A DNA stretch of 52,007 nucleotides from Lachnospiraceae bacterium (GTDB lineage: Bacteria; Bacillota; Clostridia; Lachnospirales; Lachnospiraceae), in the NCBI GenBank assembly GCA_009777715.1, contig WRLH01000023.1, positions 1 through 52,007 on the forward strand. Direction: 5' to 3'. The notes below the pieces were generated by a model. It did not search any database. It had not been told where the DNA came from and saw only the letters and a list, made by a program, of their open reading frames with translations. The stretch's first letter is position 1; every line of letters begins with the position of its first letter. Positions 24,040 through 32,198 of the stretch are shown here, piece by piece. The position numbers and the translations under genes were made by a program.

Positions 24040-24525
24040 TTATATCGTTTTCTCCGGCTTGCCAACTGCCCGAATGACAAATTCACCTGTGGCCGGGTCA
24101 AAAATAACGGTCCGCCCATAATTAAGCCCGCATTCTTCAGCTAAAATTGGAATCCGCATTTCTTTAAGCTTTTTCTTGCTTGCTTCGACATTACGCTCGC
24201 CAATCCTAACCATGTCAGTATTAGTCTGCATACTGAACATTTGCGCCCCGCCAGCTATTTTGCTGACAAGGCGGCTTCTGCTTCCGCCCTTGGCAACTAT
24301 TTTCTTGACTAAGTCCTCTATTCCTGTGTCGGCAAATTTGGGGATATTTGAATTATTCCGGATTGCTTGTGAATCCGGCAGCATAATATGCGCAAGACCG
24401 CCGATTCCGGTTTGCGGGTCCCTAATCGCAATGCCAACGCAAGAACCTAGTCCCAGCGTTGTAATTTTGTCAGGCGGGATACATATATTCAAATCAGCCA
24501 TTCCGACCTTGATAACTTCACCCAT
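24040..24525 (-). CDS. cheD: Chemoreceptor glutamine deamidase CheD
   Basis: A 161-residue CheD. It deamidates receptor glutamines and binds CheC in the CheC/CheD/CheY-P adaptation loop. The active-site Cys29 is in LGLGSCVG and His46 in GGLAHIMLP. IAGGAQMF and RIGERNVEASKKKL are also typical. It starts 15 nt after the cheC stop. The gene pair and order fit Firmicute chemotaxis. Confidence 0.95.
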   Translation of the reverse strand: MGEVIKVGMADLNICIPPDKITTLGLGSCVGIAIRDPQTGIGGLAHIMLPDSQAIRNNSNIPKFADTGIEDLVKKIVAKGGSRSRLVSKIAGGAQMFSMQTNTDMVRIGERNVEASKKKLKEMRIPILAEECGLNYGRTVIFDPATGEFVIRAVGKPEKTI

Positions 24526-24540
24526 AACTTTGGCATCCTA

Positions 24541-25167
24541 TTATACGCTAACTATTCCGAGAGATTGTAGAATTTTACCATATGAGTCAAGATCGGGAAG
24601 TAAAATAAAGTATCCTTCAATGCACTCATCATCTATAAACTGTGTTTGGATCAAAAGGATATGATCGCCAATTGTGCCGAATTGAATCGCCGGAATGCTA
24701 AGGATTGCTCCGGCCATGTCAATTGCCAGATCCGGCACGGAAGGAAAAATCAGCAAATTCGTCAAGCTGGCAAGGGAATTAAGGTATGCGCCTGCGATAA
24801 TATTGCCAAGTTCCTTAAGCGCGGACAGCTCCATCTCCGTAAACTCGAATGAATCCGGTTCACCCATTCCGGGCATCAGCTGGTTGATAAGGTGCTTCGC
24901 AGCTTCTTGTTTCAGCAAAAACATAATGCTTCCGGTAATGTCACCCTCAACGGAAAGGCTGATTCCAGCCATTATTTGCTCTTCTCCGCCCATTAATCCG
25001 CCTAACTCATAAAACTGTAAAAGTTTTACCTGCGGAACAGTCATATCAACCTTGGAACCAATCATTTGGGCAAGGGCAGTCGTTGCATTCCCAGCCCCGA
25101 TATTTCCAAGTTCCTTAAGGACGTCATAATATTCATTTGACATTTTTTCTAAGCTAAGGTTGCTCAT
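24541..25167 (-). CDS. cheC: CheY-P phosphatase CheC
   Basis: A 208-residue CheC with two active-site Glu-x2-Asn motifs, Glu19/Asn22 ([16 protein letters not shown]) and Glu119/Asn122 ([13 protein letters not shown]). It removes phosphate from CheY and is stimulated by CheD, its downstream neighbour. The C-terminal domain ends with the usual [10 protein letters not shown]. The ribosome site AAAGG is 8 bases upstream. The leader contains the end of a (15-bp)n repeat array, which separates it from cheW. Confidence 0.94.
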   Translation of the reverse strand: MSNLSLEKMSNEYYDVLKELGNIGAGNATTALAQMIGSKVDMTVPQVKLLQFYELGGLMGGEEQIMAGISLSVEGDITGSIMFLLKQEAAKHLINQLMPGMGEPDSFEFTEMELSALKELGNIIAGAYLNSLASLTNLLIFPSVPDLAIDMAGAILSIPAIQFGTIGDHILLIQTQFIDDECIEGYFILLPDLDSYGKILQSLGIVSV

Positions 25168-25185
25168 GTATTATACCTTTCTACA

Positions 25186-25345
25186 AAACGAAATTTTCGT
25201 TTTCAAAATTTTCGTTTTCGAAATTTTCGTTTTCAAAATTTTCGTTTTCGAAATTTTCGTTTTCAAAATTTTCGTTTTCGAAATTTTCGTTTTCAAAATT
25301 TTCGTTTTCAAAACTTTCGTTTTCGAAATTTTCGTTTTCGTTTTT
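25186..25345. repeat. About ten tandem 15-bp repeats between cheW and cheC
   Basis: The unit is (G/A)AAATTTTCGTTTTC on the plus strand, with alternating first bases giving a 30-bp superunit. The array fills the whole spacer. Since 15 is a multiple of three, the minus strand stays open from the cheW stop (TAG, 25346-25348) in the same frame and reads (ENENF)n until TAG at about 25183. The plus strand is also open and reads [10 protein letters not shown]. Confidence 0.9.
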
Positions 25346-25798
25346 CTATTCAGCCAGCACCGCGCTGAAATCCAACAGCGAAATCAAGCCGCCGTCATAT
25401 TTTCCGATTCCGAAAATATAATTGGTGCGGTCGTCTTTTCCGTCATAGGACACCTTTTCAACATTTTCGGTTTCCAAGGTAACAACTTCCTTGACTTCAT
25501 CAACGATAATCCCGATGTTGCCATGGGTATCAAGCTTCAAGATGATAATCCTCGTGTTTTTGTTTATTTCATCAACCGGAAGCCCCATCTTTAGGCGGAC
25601 GCTCATGACCGGAATGACCTCACCGCGGAGATTTATGACACCTTTTAGGTACTCCGGCACTTTCGGCACTCTAGTGATATGCTGCATTCTGACGATATTG
25701 TCAATATATTTTATATCGACACCATATTGCTCTTCACCCAGTTGGATGACGATAAATTGATTTGTTTCACTTACAACATTCATTTCCATTAAATCCAT
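25346..25798 (-). CDS. cheW: Chemotaxis coupling protein CheW
   Basis: A 150-residue CheW that links receptors to CheA. The typical [38 protein letters not shown] and [11 protein letters not shown] segments are present. AGGAGG lies 8 bases before the ATG, one of the strongest ribosome sites here. The gene follows cheA by 33 nt. Directly after its TAG stop the frame stays open through a 15-bp repeat array, so a readthrough product would carry an (ENENF)n tail. Confidence 0.95.
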   Translation of the reverse strand: MDLMEMNVVSETNQFIVIQLGEEQYGVDIKYIDNIVRMQHITRVPKVPEYLKGVINLRGEVIPVMSVRLKMGLPVDEINKNTRIIILKLDTHGNIGIIVDEVKEVVTLETENVEKVSYDGKDDRTNYIFGIGKYDGGLISLLDFSAVLAE

Positions 25799-25831
25799 TT
25801 ATTTATCCTCCTGTCCACAGCTTTGCTGCGA

Positions 25832-27901
25832 CTATATTAAGACGTTTGCATCAAGTATCAGAGCTACCTCGCCATCACCAAGGATAGTTGCGCCGCTGAT
25901 AAATTTGCATTTGCTGATATATTTGCCAAGGGACTTGATGACGATTTCTTGCTGTCCCATTAATTCATCAACGATAAGGCCAGCCATCTTGTCACCTTTT
26001 TTGACAATTACAACCACCATTCCGTCTTCGGTTGGTTTGGTGCTTTCGACATCCAAAACCTCACTCATCCGGATAATCGGGATGACTGTACCGCGCAGGT
26101 TGATGACTTCGCTTGCTTGGACAAACTTGATATCTTCGCTGGAAATATCTTCAATTGTCTGGATGCTTCCAAGCGATATTGCGTATTTCTCGCCGCCGAC
26201 TGTTACCATCAGGGCTTGGATAATTGCCAAGGTGAGCGGCAGCCTGACCGTCCAGACACTTCCTTCGCCGCGGGTTGATTTGACCTCAACCTCACCCGAG
26301 AGGGCTTCGATTTTGGATTTGACGACATCAAGGCCGACACCGCGTCCTGATACATCAGAAACCACCGCCGCCGTTGAGAATCCGGCATGGAAAAGCAGTT
26401 CGACAATATCCTTTTCGGTCATGTTTTCGCCTTGCTCAAAGGAAATGATTCCTTTTTCGACCGCTTTTTTCTTGACCGCTTCAATATCTACGCCAGCACC
26501 GTCGTCACGGACTTCAATAATGACATTATTTCCTTCTTGGTAAGCGTCAAGGAAAATCGAGCCGTTTTCCGGTTTGCCAATCCTAATCCGCTCCGCTGTC
26601 TCTTCTAAGCCATGGTCAGCAGCATTCCTAAGCAGGTGCATTAAAGGATCGCCGATTTCGTCAACCACGGTCCGGTCAAGTTCAGTTTCTTCACCAGACA
26701 TATAAAGTTCCATTTTTTTGTTAAGCTTCTTCGATAAATCACGGATCATGCGCGGGAATTTGTTAACAACGCTTTCAATCGGCACCATCCGGACTTTCAT
26801 GACTGATTCATGCAAGTTGGTTGTGACGCTTTCTAAATATTCTATCTGTTCATTTACTCCGTTTGAACGGTCAGTGCCTTCTTCACTGCTGGAAGCTGAA
26901 ACGAGTGAATTTTTGGCGATAATCAATTCGCTGACCAGATTCATCAGGACGTCAAGCTTTTCAATATCAACGCGGACGGTCCGGTTAACGACCGGTTTTG
27001 AGGATTTCTTCTCTGGCTGCGGCCCTGCTCCGCCGCCGCTTGCCGCCGCATTATCAACTGCCAAGGCATTGCCAGCTTCAACTAAGACGGTTTCCTCTTC
27101 ATCTGAAACGTCACTTGTGTCAATGTCTAAATCGCCGCCGGTGACATTTTCGATTTCGGAAACTGATTCCGCCGCTTCAATAATCCTGGCCAGCGGATAT
27201 TCTGAAATAATAATCAAGCTAAAGATTTGGTCGAATTTCTCATCTTCGATGTCTTGAGTCGATGGCTCGGAGACAATGATGTCACCAAGATCCTCGATTG
27301 CCTTAAAAACTAAGAATGCGCGGGCAGCTTTTAACAGGCAGCTATCTTGGATTTTCACCGTAATGCCATAGACATTTTTTCCTTGCTTTTTCGCAAGAGC
27401 AAGAATGGCTTCATTTTCGCCAATGGGGATTTCTAACCAGTTTTCTTGTTTTTTCATCTTTGCAACCTTTTCTTTGGGCGCCCCTTTCGTCTTTTTGGGC
27501 GGGGCTTCTTCAACGCCGCCACCTGCCAAGATGTCTTGGAGCTGTTTGATTATATGTTCATTATCATTATTACCTTCGTCAGCATTCGCTTGAATGTTCG
27601 TAAGATATTCTTCCAAGGCATCAATGCTTTGGAAAATGGCATCAATCAGATTGCTCGTGACTTTTAATGTGCCGCCGCGAACATCAGTAAAAACGCTCTC
27701 CAATTCGTGAGTCAGGGCCTGCATCCGCTTGTAACCCATCGTTCCTGCCATTCCTTTCAGGGAATGCGCCGCGCGGAAGATTTCGTTGATCGTATCAACA
27801 TCCTCCGGTGAATGCTCCAGATTGAGAATCTGGGTATTTAAGCTTTGCAAGTGTTCTTTAGTTTCGTCAAGAAAGATTTCTAGATATTGACTTACGTCCA
27901 T
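25832..27901 (-). CDS. cheA: Chemotaxis histidine kinase CheA
   Basis: A 689-residue CheA. The HPt domain (1-105) has phosphoryl His46 in AAHSLKGMAGTMG. A CheY-binding-like part lies at about 160-240, then an acidic linker and the dimer domain (about 305-385, TVRVDIEKLDVLMNLVSELI). The ATPase domain (about 390-545) has HLLRNAADHGLE (N box), DDGAGVD (G1) and GRGVGLD (G2). The CheW-like domain (about 550-689) ends the protein. It phosphorylates CheY and, in most species, CheB. The cheB gene next to it lacks a receiver domain, so that branch is missing here. It starts 3 nt after the cheB stop, so translation is probably coupled. Confidence 0.96.
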   Translation of the reverse strand: MDVSQYLEIFLDETKEHLQSLNTQILNLEHSPEDVDTINEIFRAAHSLKGMAGTMGYKRMQALTHELESVFTDVRGGTLKVTSNLIDAIFQSIDALEEYLTNIQANADEGNNDNEHIIKQLQDILAGGGVEEAPPKKTKGAPKEKVAKMKKQENWLEIPIGENEAILALAKKQGKNVYGITVKIQDSCLLKAARAFLVFKAIEDLGDIIVSEPSTQDIEDEKFDQIFSLIIISEYPLARIIEAAESVSEIENVTGGDLDIDTSDVSDEEETVLVEAGNALAVDNAAASGGGAGPQPEKKSSKPVVNRTVRVDIEKLDVLMNLVSELIIAKNSLVSASSSEEGTDRSNGVNEQIEYLESVTTNLHESVMKVRMVPIESVVNKFPRMIRDLSKKLNKKMELYMSGEETELDRTVVDEIGDPLMHLLRNAADHGLEETAERIRIGKPENGSIFLDAYQEGNNVIIEVRDDGAGVDIEAVKKKAVEKGIISFEQGENMTEKDIVELLFHAGFSTAAVVSDVSGRGVGLDVVKSKIEALSGEVEVKSTRGEGSVWTVRLPLTLAIIQALMVTVGGEKYAISLGSIQTIEDISSEDIKFVQASEVINLRGTVIPIIRMSEVLDVESTKPTEDGMVVVIVKKGDKMAGLIVDELMGQQEIVIKSLGKYISKCKFISGATILGDGEVALILDANVLI

Positions 27902-27904
27902 TTT

Positions 27905-28495
27905 TTATCTTTGCCTCACTTTCATCGTTATTTCATTTGCTATCAAATTAAGTGTTAATTCCTTGTCAACAATTCCGGCATGGATTGCACTCTTCGGCAT
28001 TCCGAAGACGGCACATGATTCCGCGTTCTGCGCAATGACATATACCTTTTTTGCGCGGCTTAAATGCCCGATGCCTTCTGTCCCGTCAGCCCCCATCCCA
28101 GTAAGGACTGTGCAAATCACCTCTGAATAATGGCAATTCCGCAAAGATTCGTACATATAATTTGCACAAGGCTTGACTCCTTCACGTGTCCCTTCATCGC
28201 CATAGCGGATATAATGTCTTCCGCCCCGGTACTCGACATTCATATGCTTCCCCCCCGGAGCAAGATATGCCTTATTCGGAAGCACCGGTTCACCGTCTGT
28301 TGCCTCAACTACATTAATCTCACTAATGGAGTCTAGGCGTTTCGCTAAGGCCTCAGTAAATCCCGCCGGCATATGCTGGACGATTAAAACTGGGACGCCT
28401 AAGTCCCCAGGAAGCGATGAAATCAATGTCTGTAGTGCGCGAGGACCGCCTGTCGATGACGCAATTGCGACTATCTTTCTAACATTATCTCCCAT
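27905..28495 (-). CDS. cheB: CheB methylesterase domain, without receiver domain
   Basis: A 196-residue protein matching only the C-terminal catalytic half of CheB, which removes receptor methyl groups. The catalytic triad is Ser14 (SSTGGP), His41 (QHMPAGF) and Asp137 (GMGADG). Full CheB has about 350 residues with an N-terminal phospho-receiver. Here the frame closes upstream and only 137 bp separate it from the PilZ gene, so no receiver is encoded. The ATG is supported by AGGTG just upstream, though the spacing is short. Control by CheA phosphorylation is probably absent. The activity could be constitutive or controlled by the CheC/CheD loop. Confidence 0.92.
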   Translation of the reverse strand: MGDNVRKIVAIASSTGGPRALQTLISSLPGDLGVPVLIVQHMPAGFTEALAKRLDSISEINVVEATDGEPVLPNKAYLAPGGKHMNVEYRGGRHYIRYGDEGTREGVKPCANYMYESLRNCHYSEVICTVLTGMGADGTEGIGHLSRAKKVYVIAQNAESCAVFGMPKSAIHAGIVDKELTLNLIANEITMKVRQR

Positions 28496-28632
28496 GTCAC
28501 CTACTATATCACAAATCGGTCTTCACGTGCGTGTAAAGTAACCGATGAGGCAATTTTTTTAAAAATTTTTTTAAATTTTTGAAAATTTTGCTGCCGTGGC
28601 ATTTTTCTAAGCTGGGCAATTGTTCATTTTTG

Positions 28633-29358
28633 CTATGTCCATCGTTCTTTTTGGCGGTTTTTTCGTTCTTCTTCAAAGATAAAGCGGATAATTTCTTCTC
28701 TTTCTTCGGTATTTATGTCAACATACTGGACACGGTGTTCAAAAAGCCCGGGCCGGTTCGGATTTTCTTTGACGCTTAAAACCTTGCCGACGAGATTGTA
28801 CTCCTTATATTTCCCATCTATTAGCAAACTATAACAGCATTGGATTAGGGTATCGGAAGCATAAGCGTAATTAGAGACAAATCTAAGCCCGCCGCCGCTG
28901 ATGTCAACAACAATGCTTCTTTGCAAAGGCAAATTGGGGGATAAATTGATTAGCTCGCTTTCAACGCTTTTAATTTCATCTGCTTCAAGCTTTCGTGAGT
29001 TCATTTCAAGGGCGCAGCTGAAACGATAAAACTCCCGCCGCTGGAATTTTCTTAAATTGCTGGTCAGCTCAACTAAGATGACATAGATTGAGTTTGCTTT
29101 GTAGCGGTCAATCACCCTGCCAAAACATTGGTAAAGGCCATTATCAGTATAAAGGCACAGGTCATATTCTGAATCAACAGGCAAGAGGATGAGTTTTGAT
29201 TTAATCATCGGCATGGCAATTTCCAGCCGGTCCTCCGAGATGATATCATAAACGGTCGTCCCATAAATTGGCGGCTTTTCGGCATTTTTATTATATTTCA
29301 TGCGGTCAACCTTTTGCATTTCCAATTTGCTTCCGGCTTTTACATATTTTGAAAGCAT
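28633..29358 (-). CDS. YcgR-like PilZ-domain flagellar brake protein
   Basis: A 241-residue protein with an N-terminal YcgR-like beta domain (about 1-100) and a PilZ domain (about 105-235). The c-di-GMP contacts are visible: Arg108-x3-Arg112 (RREFYRF) and Asp152-x-Ser154-x2-Gly157 (VDISGGG). In Bacillus the homologue slows the flagellar motor when c-di-GMP is high. It lies between flhG and cheB in the flagellar operon, so it is made with the motor it would control. It offers a link to the nearby polysaccharide genes. Confidence 0.93.
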   Translation of the reverse strand: MLSKYVKAGSKLEMQKVDRMKYNKNAEKPPIYGTTVYDIISEDRLEIAMPMIKSKLILLPVDSEYDLCLYTDNGLYQCFGRVIDRYKANSIYVILVELTSNLRKFQRREFYRFSCALEMNSRKLEADEIKSVESELINLSPNLPLQRSIVVDISGGGLRFVSNYAYASDTLIQCCYSLLIDGKYKEYNLVGKVLSVKENPNRPGLFEHRVQYVDINTEEREEIIRFIFEEERKNRQKERWT

Positions 29359-29396
29359 TTCATATTACCTTTCTATTGCTTTTATTACTAATTTAT

Positions 29397-30269
29397 TTAT
29401 CTGCTGCGGATTATGTGTGAAAAAAATGCTGCCATTCCGCGTTTGTTAATCGTCTGGCTTTCTTCGATATTCATAAGGCTTAGGGCAATCGCTTCAAAGG
29501 CTTTAACCGATTTCGCGTTCGGGCTTTTGAGGGACACGGGCATTTGCTGCATTACGGCCTGGCTAAGCTCATTATCTTGGGGGATTGCGCCTAGGTAGGT
29601 GAGCGGAAGTTTTAAGTAGCGGGAAACGACTGTATTTAGTTTATTAAACAGGGTCTGGCCATCACTTAATTGGTCAACGCGGTTAGCCAGCATTTTTATC
29701 ACGGTATCATTGGGCTGGAAGCGCGGGTGGCGAAGCAGGGCTTTTAGCAGCGAATATGAGTCGGTGATTGATGTCGGCTCAGGGGTCGTGACAAGGATTA
29801 CTTCACCGCTGGCAACTAAAAATTCCAGAACCGCCGGGGATATCCCGGCCCCGGTGTCAATGATGACAACATCGGCAATTGCATCAAGTTCCGCAAGGTT
29901 TTGGATGATATAGATAAGGTATTCCCTGCTTAGGTTGGATAGTCCGGCAATTCCTGAACCGCCGGAGATAAAGCCAACGTCCATTGGTCCCCAGGTAATG
30001 ATTTCGCGGATATTTTTGTTTTGGTAGATTAGGTCGCTAAGGTTATGCTTGGGGATTGCGCCAAACATTATTTCAATATTCGCAAGCCCAAAATCGGCAT
30101 CAAGAATAATAACCCGCTGGCCGACTTTCCGGAATTGGATTGCTAGGTTTATCGCTATATTTGATTTGCCGACTCCGCCTTTGCCGCTGGTAACGGTGAT
30201 TACGCGGGCGAGGGGGCGGGGGGCTGACTGCGCTTTGATGATGTTTCTAAGTTGTGATGCTTGGTCCAT
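29397..30269 (-). CDS. flhG: FlhG/YlxH MinD-like ATPase
   Basis: A 290-residue MinD/ParA-type ATPase that helps set flagellar number and place together with FlhF. The N-terminus has MDQASQLRNII (the DQAxxLR motif that stimulates FlhF). The deviant Walker A GKGGVGKS is at 29-36, then ILDADFGLANIEI and the Walker B VVIIDTGAG. AAGGA lies 6-7 bases before the ATG. It is separated from flhF by 612 bp filled with palindromic elements, which is unusual because these two genes are normally adjacent. Confidence 0.95.
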   Translation of the reverse strand: MDQASQLRNIIKAQSAPRPLARVITVTSGKGGVGKSNIAINLAIQFRKVGQRVIILDADFGLANIEIMFGAIPKHNLSDLIYQNKNIREIITWGPMDVGFISGGSGIAGLSNLSREYLIYIIQNLAELDAIADVVIIDTGAGISPAVLEFLVASGEVILVTTPEPTSITDSYSLLKALLRHPRFQPNDTVIKMLANRVDQLSDGQTLFNKLNTVVSRYLKLPLTYLGAIPQDNELSQAVMQQMPVSLKSPNAKSVKAFEAIALSLMNIEESQTINKRGMAAFFSHIIRSR

Positions 30270-30328
30270 TTAGGTTTCCTTTTTGCGTTCTATAACGTTA
30301 TATCCGCGTCCTGTCTGCGTTCTGGCCG

Positions 30329-30469
30329 CGTGTAAATATTCTTTGCACTTCTTCACAGACACGCTCTCGCTCATGTAAAACGTAGCGGCTACTAAGGCGG
30401 CAAAGTACGCCGCCTAAGTACCGACGTTTTACAACGGTCTGTTACAGAAGTCAAAAATATTTACTCACG
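30329..30469. ncRNA. 141-bp structured palindromic element, diverged copy A
   Basis: A nested palindrome. The outer stem pairs GTAAATATT/AATATTTAC, CTTCT/AGAAG and ACAGAC/GTCTGT. The 5' side has an unpaired GCTCTCGCTC. The inner stem pairs GTAAAACGT (30375-30383) with ACGTTTTAC (30424-30432). A 2-nt AG bulge follows, then CGG-TAC/GTACCG, an internal loop TA/AA, a 7-bp stem AGGCGGC/GCCGCCT and the loop AAAGTAC. The plan matches copies B1-B4 read on the other strand, so it is a distant inverted member. Class as RNA is a proposal. A DNA hairpin element is equally possible. Confidence 0.6.
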
Positions 30470-30527
30470 AGTAGCTGCGTAAACTCTTCTCGCGCCGAAT
30501 TATCTAGTGAAAACCCCATGCTTTTAT

Positions 30528-30668
30528 CGCGCAATTGAGATACAATTCCCAATGCGGCCCTTGAAAAACGTCATTACTTAGTTTGCGTTCTTTGCAAACT
30601 TACGTAATGCAACGTTTTTCTCGGAGCGAAAGCGGGCCCAGCATGGGAATTAGTATCTCAAAATGCGT
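30528..30668 (-). ncRNA. 141-bp structured palindromic element, copy B1
   Basis: Read on the minus strand (the operon's sense), the outer stem is TTGAGATAC..AATTCCCA..GGGCCC against its near complement. A one-sided loop GCTTTCGCTC follows, then GAAAAACGT/ACGTTTTTC, bulge TG, CATTAC/GTAATG, internal loop GTA/AA, AGTTTGC/GCAAACT and the apical loop AAAGAAC (30587-30593). It lies in the flhF-flhG spacer. Confidence 0.65.
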
Positions 30669-30715
30669 GGAAACACCCCATGCCTTCATAGCTAGTGAAA
30701 GCCTCATACCTTCAT

Positions 30716-30857
30716 CGCGCAATTGAGGTACAATTCCCAATGCGGCCCTTGAAAAACGTCATTACTTAGTTTGCGTTCTTTGCAAACTTACGTAATGCAA
30801 CGTTTTTCTCGGAGCGGGAGCGGGCCCAGCATGGGAATTAGTATCTCAAAATGCGTG
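30716..30857 (-). ncRNA. 141-bp structured palindromic element, copy B2
   Basis: This is nearly identical to B1 and shifted by 188 bp together with its flank (CTAGTGAAA...), so the two form a tandem duplication. One outer-stem base differs (GAGGTAC against GTATCTC), which still pairs as G-U in RNA. The one-sided loop reads GCTCCCGCTC. Confidence 0.65.
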
Positions 30858-30881
30858 GAAACACCCTTGGCCTTTATCGCG

Positions 30882-32168
30882 CTACGCTTTCCCGCCCAAA
30901 AGCTGCTTCACCGTCTTCTGGGGATTAAAGTCCTCGATGTCGTCCGGCACATTTTGGCCGTAAGTCATATATGAAAGGGGCGCCCCAGTATAAAGCTTTA
31001 GGTTAAGCAAATTCCCAAGGGTCGTTGTCTCGTCAAGCTTGGTGAAAATAAGCTTGTAATTGGTCATTTCGGTATAAGTATCAGCAATGCTTAATAAGTC
31101 GCGGTATTTTGTTGTTGCGCTAAGGACAAGATAAACCTCTTTTTCAATGCTTCCCTCAACATAGCGGATAAAATCAGCCATATTTGACCGCTGGGCCTCA
31201 TTTTGGTGTGAATGCCCGGCAGTATCGACCAAAATATAATCAAAATGGCGAAAATCATTAATTGCTTGCTCAATTTCTTCTTTTGTATAAATGACCCGGA
31301 AAGGGACTTCCAAAATATTCGCATAGGTCTTAAGCTGCTCGGCGGCCGCAATCCGGTAAGTATCAGCGGTAAGCAGGGCGACTTTTTTGTGGTCGTCAAC
31401 ACTAAAGCGGGAGGCGATTTTTGCGATTGTGGTCGTTTTGCCAACTCCGGTCGGCCCAATGAAAAAGACAACCTTCGGCCCATTTTCTGCTGGCTGGATC
31501 ACTTGGGGCTTGCCGAATTTCAAAATCATTTTCTGGTAAATATTCGACAAGGCATAATCGAACGGCATATTCGGCTTGTTGTTTTTATCCACTTCATCTA
31601 TAATCTGGTTGGCGTATTTTTCATTTATTTCATTATCAATCATCTTATTGTAAAGCAAGCGGAGAAAAACATACATTTCTGAATGCTCTTCCTTTTTTTC
31701 TTCGCTTTCCGGTTTTTCCTCGTCCGGTTTTGAAAGCTGCTGCTCAAGCAGAGTCTGGAGGCTTTCAAGTTTTTCCTCAAGCATCGAGCTAGATTTGGCA
31801 GGCTCTGGCAAAGGTTCGGGGATAATGTCGCTTGGGCGGTGTTTAACTATCTCAGGCGGCTTTGCAATGGGCTGCGTAATGGGCTGCGCGGCGGACTGCA
31901 CAACTGGCGGCCCGGCGGGCTTTGCGGCAGGATTCGCGGCGGACTTGGGCAAGGCTTTAAGCGGTTTCGTTTCGGCAATTGAATCGTAGCGTTCGCTTTC
32001 TTCCTCAAGCGCAACGGTGATTTCGGTCATCTGGGCGCGCAAAAAACTGAACAGGCCTTTATTTTTGACCTGACGCACATTCATAATCACGATTCCATTG
32101 CCAAGCTCTTTTCTGGCTTGCTCGACAGCTTCATCTTCAGTTTTTCCTTGAAATTTCTTGATTATCAT
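30882..32168 (-). CDS. flhF: Flagellar SRP-type GTPase FlhF
   Basis: A 428-residue SRP-family GTPase that recruits early flagellar parts to the assembly site. The N-terminal B domain (1-165) starts MIIKKFQGKTEDEAVEQARKE and holds a long Pro/Ala/Gln linker (about 72-125, AANPAAKPAGPPVVQSAAQP). The N domain is at about 165-225. The G domain has P-loop FIGPTGVGKTTT (about 236-247), LLTADTYRIAAAEQLKTYA, LVDTAGHS and IFTKLDETT. It ends at a normal C-terminus. The gene starts 24 nt from a tandem array of flhA 3'-end copies and is followed by the palindromic elements. Confidence 0.95.
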   Translation of the reverse strand: MIIKKFQGKTEDEAVEQARKELGNGIVIMNVRQVKNKGLFSFLRAQMTEITVALEEESERYDSIAETKPLKALPKSAANPAAKPAGPPVVQSAAQPITQPIAKPPEIVKHRPSDIIPEPLPEPAKSSSMLEEKLESLQTLLEQQLSKPDEEKPESEEKKEEHSEMYVFLRLLYNKMIDNEINEKYANQIIDEVDKNNKPNMPFDYALSNIYQKMILKFGKPQVIQPAENGPKVVFFIGPTGVGKTTTIAKIASRFSVDDHKKVALLTADTYRIAAAEQLKTYANILEVPFRVIYTKEEIEQAINDFRHFDYILVDTAGHSHQNEAQRSNMADFIRYVEGSIEKEVYLVLSATTKYRDLLSIADTYTEMTNYKLIFTKLDETTTLGNLLNLKLYTGAPLSYMTYGQNVPDDIEDFNPQKTVKQLLGGKA

Positions 32169-32198
32169 TCTGTTGTTCCTATATTATTCGCACTGCTA

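Noticed and set aside
25160-25594. Plus-strand open frame of 144 codons with [10 protein letters not shown] repeats
   Set aside because: It is only the other strand of the 15-bp array and of cheW, with no ribosome site of its own.
30329-30857. Integron attC sites as an explanation for the palindromic elements
   Set aside because: attC sites need the RYYYAAC/GTTRRRY boxes at their ends and gene cassettes between sites. These are not seen, and the elements lie between operon genes.
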